Source: Bacteroidales bacterium (lineage in GTDB: Bacteria > Bacteroidota > Bacteroidia > Bacteroidales > P3). Taken from it: a stretch of DNA of 5,040 bases. How positions within the stretch are numbered: the stretch's first letter is position 1; every line of letters starts with the position of its first letter. The stretch is from positions 706,990 to 712,029 of the forward strand of contig JABUUQ010000002.1 of the NCBI GenBank assembly GCA_021443125.1, written 5' to 3'. A program made the position numbers and the translations under genes. The notes beneath the pieces are model-generated. The model searched no databases. It was given only the letters and a program-made list of their open reading frames with translations, and was not told the DNA's origin. Shown one piece after another: positions 1 to 5,040 of this stretch.

Positions 1-68
1 CTTTGATATAGTAAAAAACACCTATGAAAAAAAATTTGTTTCACGCGAGTTTTTTTTTGCAACAAAGA

Positions 69-104
69 AAAAACTGCATCATTCTTGCGAACGATGCAGT
101 TTTT
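69..104 (-). terminator. Rho-independent terminator of ettA
   Basis: Two 12-base arms, AAAAACTGCATC (69-80) and GATGCAGTTTTT (93-104), are perfectly complementary. Inside them, after one mismatch, TTC (82-84) pairs with GAA (89-91) and closes a TTGC tetraloop. Read on the minus strand, the hairpin is followed by a run of six T, then C and three more T, about 55 bases after the ettA stop codon. Because the stem is flanked by A on one side and T on the other, it could also stop plus-strand transcripts, so an unseen convergent gene to the left cannot be excluded. Confidence 0.9.
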
Positions 105-110
105 CTTATA

Positions 111-129
111 CCTATATATTATATATAGG
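111..129. repeat. Short A/T-rich perfect palindrome after ettA
   Basis: CCTATATAT (111-119) and ATATATAGG (121-129) are exact inverted copies around a single T. The element sits between the ettA stop codon and its terminator. As RNA it could form only a weak A-U hairpin of about seven pairs. As DNA it has the symmetry of a protein-binding site, but no promoter is visible beside it. The function is unknown. Confidence 0.45.
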
Positions 130-158
130 GAGTTTTGTTGTTATTTTCGGCTATCGCG

Positions 159-1805
159 TTATTTGTTTGCCTTATAGAGTTCGTAGGATGAGTAGTCCCC
201 TTCGAAAAACTCCACTTTGCCGTTGCCTTCGTAGGATAGAATGTGGGTGGATATGCGATTTAGGAACCATCTGTCGTGACTTATGATGACGCAACAGCCA
301 GCAAAGTTGTCTATTGCTTCTTCTAAGGCTCGTAATGTGTTGATATCTATGTCGTTTGTGGGCTCATCGAGTAGCAATACGTTGCCTTCTTGTTTCAAAG
401 CAAGAGCCAGTTGCAGTCTGTTGCGCTCTCCGCCTGACAAGTGTTTGCATAGTTTGTTTTGATCGGGGCCTGAGAAGTTGAATTTGGAGATATAGGCTCG
501 GGTATTGACTTCTCTGCCTTGCAGTTTGAGGGTTTCGTTGCCTTGTGCAATGACTTGATAGACTGAAAGTTCGGGGTCGATATCGGAATGTTGCTGATCC
601 ACATAGGAAAGGCGGACTGTGTCTCCGATTTCGAAACTTCCGTTGTCGGGTTGTTCGAGTCCCATTATCATTCTGAACAATGTGGTTTTGCCTGTGCCGT
701 TGGCGCCTATCACTCCTACGATGGAATTTGGTGGAAGGCTGAATGAGAGGTCGTTTATCAGCGTTTTGTCGCCGAATTTCTTGCTTATATGTTTGGCTTC
801 CAGCACTTTGTTGCCTAATCTCGGGCCATTAGGGATAAATATCTCCAATTTCTCTTCGCGTTGTTTGACATCCTCTTCCAGCATCTTCTCATAGGCGTTC
901 AATCTTGCCTTTCCCTTTGATTGTCTTGCCTTTGGCGCCATGCGAATCCACTCAAGCTCGCGTTCAAGTGTCTTTCTGCGTTTGGAAATCGTCTTTTCTT
1001 CTTGGGATAGTCGCAATGTTTTTTGTTCAAGCCAAGAGGAGTAGTTGCCTTTCCAAGGTATGCCTTCGCCTCTGTCGAGTTCGAGTATCCATTCGCTCAC
1101 ATCGTCGAGAAAATAGCGGTCATGGGTTACGGCTATCACTGTTCCCTGGTATTGTTTCAAGTGTTTCTCGAGCCATGATATGCTTTCGGCGTCGAGATGG
1201 TTGGTTGGCTCGTCGAGAAGCAGCACATCGGGTTTTTGAATCAGCAGTCGGCAGAGTGCAACCCTTCTTCTCTCGCCGCCAGACAAGTGTTTGACTGAAG
1301 AATCGGGGCTTGGGCACTTCAGACTCTCCATTGCACGCTCAAGAATGCTGTCTAGGTTCCACGCATCTGTGGCATCGATAATGTCTTGCACCTTTGCCTG
1401 TTCTTGCATCAAGGATTCCATCTTGTCGGGGTCGGAGTAGTATTCTTCTAATGCGAACTTGGCAGATATTTCCTCGTATTGCTTCAACGCATCCGCCGCT
1501 TCTTTGACGCCATCCATAACATTCTCTTTCACGGTCTTGCTTTCGTCGAGCCAAGGGTCCTGTTCAAGATAGCCAACTGAGTATCCGTCGCTCCAAACCA
1601 CCTCTCCCGATGTCGGTTGCTCTATTCCTGCGATGATTTTCAAGAGTGTGGATTTGCCAGAGCCGTTAAGACCGATTATTCCTATCTTTGCACCGTAGAA
1701 AAACGAAAGATAGATGTCTTTTAATATCTGTTTCTTGTTCTGAGGTATCACTTTGGACACGCCAACCATTGAAAAAATGATTTTTTTGTCGTCAACTGTT
1801 GCCAT
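159..1805 (-). CDS. ettA: Energy-dependent translational throttle protein EttA (ABC-F ATPase)
   Basis: This is a soluble 548-residue protein with two ABC ATPase domains and no membrane segments. EttA family members bind the ribosomal E site and use the ATP/ADP balance to gate entry of the 70S initiation complex into elongation. In domain 1, Walker A is GLNGSGKS (45-52), the signature is LSGGE (174-178), Walker B runs into DEPTNHLD (198-205) with E199, and the switch histidine is H228. The insertion at roughly 95-140 fits the arm. The basic linker at 283-308 (ELEWIRMAPKARQSKGKAR and onward) is typical of EttA. In domain 2, Walker A is GANGTGKT (367-374), the signature is LSGGE (456-460), Walker B is DEPTNDID (480-487) with E481, and the histidine is H510. 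Both sites look active. The length matches the E. coli protein (about 555 residues). The start ATG gives the usual N-terminus, with DDKKIIFSMVGVSK shortly after Met. There is no Shine-Dalgarno sequence, as is normal in Bacteroidota. The linker and the LDRGEGIPWKGNYSSWLEQK segment argue against an ABC-F antibiotic-resistance protein. Confidence 0.97.
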   Translation of the reverse strand: MATVDDKKIIFSMVGVSKVIPQNKKQILKDIYLSFFYGAKIGIIGLNGSGKSTLLKIIAGIEQPTSGEVVWSDGYSVGYLEQDPWLDESKTVKENVMDGVKEAADALKQYEEISAKFALEEYYSDPDKMESLMQEQAKVQDIIDATDAWNLDSILERAMESLKCPSPDSSVKHLSGGERRRVALCRLLIQKPDVLLLDEPTNHLDAESISWLEKHLKQYQGTVIAVTHDRYFLDDVSEWILELDRGEGIPWKGNYSSWLEQKTLRLSQEEKTISKRRKTLERELEWIRMAPKARQSKGKARLNAYEKMLEEDVKQREEKLEIFIPNGPRLGNKVLEAKHISKKFGDKTLINDLSFSLPPNSIVGVIGANGTGKTTLFRMIMGLEQPDNGSFEIGDTVRLSYVDQQHSDIDPELSVYQVIAQGNETLKLQGREVNTRAYISKFNFSGPDQNKLCKHLSGGERNRLQLALALKQEGNVLLLDEPTNDIDINTLRALEEAIDNFAGCCVIISHDRWFLNRISTHILSYEGNGKVEFFEGDYSSYELYKANK

Positions 1806-1839
1806 ATTTCTTGGTGTTTTGTCGTTAATATAAAAAAAT

Positions 1840-1875
1840 AAGGAACGCTATCTTTGTTGCAAGATAGCGTTCCTT
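1840..1875 (-). terminator. Rho-independent terminator of the aminotransferase gene
   Basis: A perfect 15-base-pair stem, AAGGAACGCTATCTT (1840-1854) with AAGATAGCGTTCCTT (1861-1875), encloses a six-base loop. On the minus strand it is followed by A and then a run of seven T. It begins about 40 bases after the aminotransferase stop codon and ends 34 bases before the ettA start, so it separates the two genes. Some read-through into ettA remains possible because no convincing separate ettA promoter is visible. Confidence 0.92.
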
Positions 1876-1899
1876 GGGTTTTATTGTCTGAAACGCTAT
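1864..1899 (-). promoter_or_regulatory. Possible antiterminator hairpin competing with the terminator
   Basis: The bases GAAACGCTAT (1890-1899) nearly repeat the terminator arm bases GGAACGCTAT (1842-1851), differing at one position. In the minus-strand RNA this extra copy reads AUAGCGUUUC and comes before the terminator. It can pair with GGAACGCUAU of the terminator's first arm (plus-strand 1864-1873) in ten pairs, one of them G-U, around a loop of 16 bases. That hairpin and the terminator cannot form together. The complementarity is seen directly. A regulatory role is inference, and the 15-pair terminator stem is probably more stable. Confidence 0.3.
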
Positions 1900-1916
1900 T
1901 TTATTGTTTCATATCT

Positions 1917-3113
1917 TTATTGTAGTTTGGCGCATGCAGCTTTTATTCTTGCAAGTGCTTCAATTATGTTCTCATCTGAGGTAGCGTAGGACATACGGAA
2001 GCATTCTGGTGAGCCAAAAGCATCACCGCCGACTGTAGCTACGTGACCTTCTTCAAGCAAATACATAGCAAAATCGGTAGAATTGGCTATCACTCTGTCG
2101 CCATAGCGTTTGCCGAAGTAAGAAGAGCATTTTGGGAACAGATAAAAGGCACCTTGTGGGTTGTTTACCTCGAATCCTGGAACTTCTTTGGCAAGTTTTA
2201 CTATCAAATCTTTTCTTCGCTCGAACGCCACACGCATTTCTTCTATGCAATCTTGTGATGCGTTGTATGCTTCTACGGATGCCATTTGTGAAACTGAGCA
2301 TGGGCCTGATGTATATTGACCTTGAAGTTTGTTGCAGGCCTTTGCTATTTCCAAAGGTGCGGCTATGTAGCCTATTCTCCAGCCTGTCATTGCGTAGGCT
2401 TTACTTACACCATTTATTATTATGCATCTATCTTTCATTCCTTCGCATAGGGCAAGTGAAGCATGCTTTTGGTTGGTGTAGTTAAGGTGTTCGTAGATTT
2501 CATCGCAGATTACATAAACGTTTTCGTGCTTTCTAAGTACTGATGCAAGGCCTTCCATCTCTTCTTGCGTATAAACGGCACCTGTAGGGTTGGATGGAGA
2601 GCACAGAATCAAAAGTTTGGTTTTTGGAGTTATTGTTTCTTCAAGTTGTTTTGGAGTTATCTTGAAGTCTTGCTCTATTTTGGCTTCCACAAACACTGGT
2701 GTGCCGTCTGCCATCAAGACCATTTGAGGATAAGACACCCAATAAGGAGCAGGAATTATAACTTCGTCGCCGTTAGACACCAAAGCCATGATTGTATTGC
2801 AAACACTCTGCTTGGCACCGTTGGAAACAATTATTTGATCCATTGTGTAGTCGAGTCCATTCTCGTTTTTCAGCTTATTGACAACGGCTTTGCGCAATTC
2901 AGGATAGCCAGGTACGGGAGAATAACGGGTATAATTTTCGTCGGTTGCTCGTTTTGCCGCCTCTTTTATATGATTTGGTGTGTTGAAGTCGGGTTCGCCA
3001 ACGCTCATATTTATAATGTCTATGCCCTGTGCTTTAAGCTCACTACTCTTTTGGCTCATTGCCAACGTAGCAGAAGGTTGTAATCTGCTAATTCTGTCTG
3101 CTAATTTAATCAT
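1917..3113 (-). CDS. PLP-dependent aminotransferase, aspartate type (class I, subgroup Ib)
   Basis: This 398-residue cytosolic enzyme very likely moves the amino group between aspartate and 2-oxoglutarate. Some subgroup Ib members also or mainly use prephenate. The fold-type I motifs are intact: SVGEPDF (37-43), NGAKQ (98-102), PYW (123-125) to stack on the cofactor, SNPTG (174-178) with N175, DEIYEHL (204-210) with D204 and Y207, and SKAYAMTGWRIGY (237-249) with the Schiff-base lysine K238 and R246. R373 in FRMSYA should hold the substrate carboxylate. K101 and the PSAT segment near residue 14 match positions linked to acidic substrate recognition in the Thermus enzyme. The length is normal for the family. 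The ATG start gives the usual N-terminus and has an A/T-rich leader without a Shine-Dalgarno sequence. A perfect -7 box upstream and a strong terminator downstream suggest a single-gene transcript. Such genes are called aspB, aspC or aatA in different species, so I give no symbol. Confidence 0.95.
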   Translation of the reverse strand: MIKLADRISRLQPSATLAMSQKSSELKAQGIDIINMSVGEPDFNTPNHIKEAAKRATDENYTRYSPVPGYPELRKAVVNKLKNENGLDYTMDQIIVSNGAKQSVCNTIMALVSNGDEVIIPAPYWVSYPQMVLMADGTPVFVEAKIEQDFKITPKQLEETITPKTKLLILCSPSNPTGAVYTQEEMEGLASVLRKHENVYVICDEIYEHLNYTNQKHASLALCEGMKDRCIIINGVSKAYAMTGWRIGYIAAPLEIAKACNKLQGQYTSGPCSVSQMASVEAYNASQDCIEEMRVAFERRKDLIVKLAKEVPGFEVNNPQGAFYLFPKCSSYFGKRYGDRVIANSTDFAMYLLEEGHVATVGGDAFGSPECFRMSYATSDENIIEALARIKAACAKLQ

Positions 3114-3168
3114 GGTTGTATAAAATTATTTAAGTTATTGATTTTGATGATTTTTACTTTTGTTTCTG

Positions 3169-3176
3169 CAAAGATA
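3169..3176 (-). promoter_or_regulatory. Bacteroidota-type -7 promoter element of the aminotransferase gene
   Basis: The minus strand reads TATCTTTG, an exact match to the Bacteroidota -7 consensus TAnnTTTG, in a non-coding A/T-rich gap and 55 bases before the ATG. The expected -33 TTG is weak: the nearest one (3201-3203) is 24 bases away, longer than the usual spacing of about 19-21. Transcription would start near 3163 and give a leader of about 50 bases. The position between the dipeptidase terminator and the aminotransferase start supports the call. Confidence 0.65.
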
Positions 3177-3184
3177 ATAAAAAA

Positions 3185-3222
3185 TCGGAAAATTTTGATG
3201 CAATAAGCGTTAAATTATCCGA
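3185..3222. promoter_or_regulatory. Imperfect dyad upstream of the aminotransferase -7 box, candidate operator
   Basis: TCGGAAAATTT (3185-3195) and AAATTATCCGA (3212-3222) are inverted copies with one mismatch in eleven, separated by 16 bases. The dyad lies just upstream of the -7 box and spans the -33 region, where a regulator could block or assist RNA polymerase. It is outside the predicted transcript, so a DNA site is more likely than an RNA structure. No known operator was recognised. Confidence 0.3.
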
Positions 3223-3257
3223 GGGAAGAAAAAATTAAAACAAGGGAATAAAAAAAT

Positions 3258-3291
3258 AAAACGCCGTTTTAATTTTCTGAAACGGCGTTTT
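3258..3291 (-). terminator. Rho-independent terminator of the dipeptidase gene
   Basis: AAAACGCCGTTT (3258-3269) pairs perfectly over twelve bases with AAACGGCGTTTT (3280-3291) around a ten-base loop, with a G+C core of CGCCG. On the minus strand the hairpin is followed by TTTTATTTTTTTATT-like sequence, and it starts 27 bases after the dipeptidase stop codon. It separates the dipeptidase transcript from the aminotransferase promoter. Confidence 0.9.
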
Positions 3292-3318
3292 GATTTATTG
3301 AATCTTGATTTTGGAAAA

Positions 3319-4689
3319 TTACTTCTTCATAAGCTTTGCAAATTCCTCGTAGAAATATGTAAGAGTCTCTATTCCATTGTAGAATTGTTGCAAAGGATAG
3401 TTCTCATTTGGAGAATGTATTGCGTCGCTTCCAAGTCCGAATCCCATAAGTATAGATTTTATTCCGAGAATTCTTTCGAATCCTGCAACGATTGGAATAC
3501 TTCCGCCGCTACGAGTTGGGATTGGCTGCTTGCCATAAGTTTTCTGCATTGCAGTTTCGGCAGCCTTGTATGCAGGAAGGTCCATTGGAGAAACATAAGC
3601 ATAACCTCCGTGCAAAGGAGTTACTTCTACTTTCACACATTCAGGAGCTATGGCTTCGATATGCTTCTTTACTCTTTCTGTTACGACGTTAAAATCTTGA
3701 TCTGGCACAAGACGGAATGATATTTTGGCATGAGCAGTTGAAGGAATGATGGTTTTGGCTCCTTCTCCAGTGTATCCACCCCATATTCCACAAACATCAA
3801 AGCTTGGTCTTACACCTGTCCTTTCTATTGTGGTATAACCTTTCTCTCCATAAAGAGAAGGAGAGCCGGTTGTTGCAAGATATGATTTTTCATCAAAAGG
3901 TGCTCTGTTCATAAGTTCTCTTTCTTCTGCTGAAAGTTCTATTACTTCTTTGTAGAAGTCTGGAACAGTACAGTGATTGTTCTCATCTTGCAATTGAGAT
4001 ATTATTTTGCAAAGGATATTTATTGGATTTGCCACAGCACCACCGTAAAGTCCTGAATGCAAGTCAGCTTTTGGTCCTGTAACTTTAACTTCTATATAGC
4101 CCAAACCTCTAAGTCCTGCAGTTATAGAAGGAACATCTTTTGCTATCATTGAAGTGTCGGAAACTAGAATAACGTCTGCTTTTAGCAATTCCTTGTTCTT
4201 TTCGCAGAAACCATACAAAGCACCACTTCCTATCTCTTCTTCACCTTCAAGCATGAACTTTACATTGCATTGAAGCTTGCCACTCTTAAGCATATACTCA
4301 AATGCTTTTGCCTGCATAAAGGATTGTCCTTTGTCATCATCAGCTCCTCTTGCCCAAATGTGCTCATCTTTTATTACAGGTTCGAAAGGATTTGTTTTCC
4401 ACTCAGCAATAGGGTCCACAGGCATAACATCGTAGTGTCCATATATAAGAACGGTTGGATAATTCTGATCTATTATCTTTTCTCCATAAACAACAGGATT
4501 GCCTTCCGTTGGCATAATCTCAACTTTGTCGGCACCTGCTTCAAGAATAAGTTCTTTCCATCTCTCAGCACACTTAATCATGTCGTCTTTATGCTCTGAT
4601 TGAGATGATATTGACGGAATTCTTATAAGAGAAAACAACTCTTCAAGAAATCTGTCTTTGTTTTCTTGTATGTAAGCTTTAATTTCCAT
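3319..4689 (-). CDS. M20-family metallodipeptidase (CNDP-like)
   Basis: This 456-residue protein has no signal peptide and is probably a cytosolic zinc-type peptidase that splits dipeptides or other short peptides for amino-acid use. The two-metal site expected of carnosine-dipeptidase-like M20 enzymes is complete: H85 and D87 in YGHYDV, bridging D118 in RGADDDKG, the general base E151 with E152 in LEGEEEIGSG, D178 in VSDTS, and H425 in GSDAIHSPNE. H211 in ADLHSG belongs to the lid/dimerisation insert at roughly 200-350, where it normally reaches the partner subunit's active site. The motif spacing and length fit the cytosolic nonspecific dipeptidase branch better than DapE or ArgE, which are usually under 400 residues. 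The ATG at the 5' end is the natural start and gives a typical helical N-terminus. The gene lies 33 bases after the SPOR-domain gene with no terminator or clear promoter between them, so they are probably co-transcribed. The exact substrate cannot be read from the sequence. Confidence 0.93.
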   Translation of the reverse strand: MEIKAYIQENKDRFLEELFSLIRIPSISSQSEHKDDMIKCAERWKELILEAGADKVEIMPTEGNPVVYGEKIIDQNYPTVLIYGHYDVMPVDPIAEWKTNPFEPVIKDEHIWARGADDDKGQSFMQAKAFEYMLKSGKLQCNVKFMLEGEEEIGSGALYGFCEKNKELLKADVILVSDTSMIAKDVPSITAGLRGLGYIEVKVTGPKADLHSGLYGGAVANPINILCKIISQLQDENNHCTVPDFYKEVIELSAEERELMNRAPFDEKSYLATTGSPSLYGEKGYTTIERTGVRPSFDVCGIWGGYTGEGAKTIIPSTAHAKISFRLVPDQDFNVVTERVKKHIEAIAPECVKVEVTPLHGGYAYVSPMDLPAYKAAETAMQKTYGKQPIPTRSGGSIPIVAGFERILGIKSILMGFGLGSDAIHSPNENYPLQQFYNGIETLTYFYEEFAKLMKK

Positions 4690-4722
4690 AGTTATTTTAT
4701 TGTTTTTAGTTTGATTTTCGTG

Positions 4723-5040
4723 TTATTGTGCTTCAAAAGCCTCATCGTTTTCCATGTCATCTTCATAATATTCAACCTGATGCAAATCCTCTTGTGATAT
4801 AACGGGAGAATTTATTTGGTCTGGCACTATTACGGCGGTGGAAATTTGAGGTTTAATTTTTACAAGCATTGCTTGGGCTTCTAGTTTAGTAGTAAAATCT
4901 CCGAATTTCACAACAAAATCCGGTTCATCAAAGATAACATAAGCCCGAGTCTTAGTATAAACTCTTTGTAATTCTTCTTTGAGATTGAAAGCCTTGTTTC
5001 TTGCATCTTCTCCGTTGAATTTCGCAACTTTTATTCTGAA
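4723..5040 (-). CDS. SPOR-domain protein, C-terminal part (5' end outside the window)
   Basis: The frame is open from the TAA at 4723-4725 to the right edge, so the gene is partial. A GTG at 4909-4911 is an internal valine inside the domain (PDFVVKFGDF) and not a real start. The visible 105 residues hold most of a SPOR domain at about 1-76: FRIKVAKFNG strand, the EDARNKAFNLKEEL helix, an AYVIFDEPDFVVKFGDF strand pair, the TKLEAQAMLVKIK helix, and a last strand ending AVIVPDQI. SPOR domains bind denuded septal peptidoglycan, so the full protein is expected in the periplasm or at the envelope with an N-terminal signal or lipoprotein sequence that cannot be seen here. A 29-residue tail follows the domain and is strongly acidic, with ten Asp or Glu in the last 22 residues. 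The SPOR call is from fold pattern and similarity to small Bacteroidales SPOR proteins. The cell role is inferred. Confidence 0.85.
   Translation of the reverse strand, partial: FRIKVAKFNGEDARNKAFNLKEELQRVYTKTRAYVIFDEPDFVVKFGDFTTKLEAQAMLVKIKPQISTAVIVPDQINSPVISQEDLHQVEYYEDDMENDEAFEAQ

Noticed and set aside
27..58. A run of eight A followed 15 bases later by nine T, as a possible second terminator
   Set aside because: The stem would contain only A-T pairs with no G+C core, and the true terminator is the adjacent hairpin at 69-104.
905..1294. A 129-codon plus-strand open frame opposite ettA
   Set aside because: It is a shadow of the ettA reading frame, with a composition rich in Arg, Ser and Val as expected from antisense reading, and no supporting signals.
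1849..1856. TATCTTTG on the plus strand, an exact -7 box, inside the terminator after the aminotransferase
   Set aside because: It is fixed by the hairpin sequence, has no TTG at a suitable distance upstream, and no plus-strand gene follows.
2565..3083. A 172-codon plus-strand open frame opposite the aminotransferase
   Set aside because: It lies entirely antisense to a well-conserved enzyme gene, its translation resembles no known family, and it has no promoter or leader of its own.
4723..4911. A separate 62-residue protein starting at the GTG at 4909-4911
   Set aside because: The frame stays open to the window edge and the upstream codons complete a SPOR domain, so this is the end of a longer gene.
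4929..4936. TATCTTTG on the minus strand within the SPOR-domain gene, a possible internal promoter for the dipeptidase
   Set aside because: The bases encode conserved Val-Ile-Phe of the SPOR strand, no -33 TTG is in place, and it is about 240 bases from the dipeptidase start.

Overview
The window looks like ordinary chromosomal DNA of a Bacteroidota bacterium, most probably of the order Bacteroidales. This rests on the EttA sequence type, the small SPOR-domain protein type, a perfect Bacteroidota-style -7 promoter element (TATCTTTG) upstream of the aminotransferase gene, A/T-rich leaders without Shine-Dalgarno sequences, and moderate to low G+C. No genus can be named from the sequence alone.

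All four genes lie on the minus strand, so transcription runs from high to low coordinates. From the right edge they are: (1) the C-terminal 105 codons of a SPOR-domain protein, cut by the window edge; (2) an M20-family dipeptidase, 33 bases further on and probably in the same transcript; (3) after a terminator and a 205-base gap, a class Ib aspartate-type aminotransferase with its own promoter; (4) after another terminator and a 111-base gap, ettA, a ribosome-bound ABC-F translation factor, itself followed by a terminator. The leftmost 158 bases are non-coding and hold a small A/T palindrome and the ettA terminator.

The genes do not form an obvious pathway. Dipeptide breakdown and amino-acid transamination are compatible neighbours in amino-acid metabolism, but the terminators show that the dipeptidase, aminotransferase and ettA are separate transcription units. 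All three complete proteins have full length and intact catalytic motifs. There is no sign of mobile elements, CRISPR arrays, RNA genes or pseudogenes.

I found no new multi-gene system. The most interesting non-coding signal is between the aminotransferase and ettA. An extra copy of one terminator arm lies just upstream in the RNA and could pair with the terminator's first arm, as in an antiterminator/terminator switch. An imperfect dyad directly upstream of the aminotransferase -7 box is a second candidate control site.
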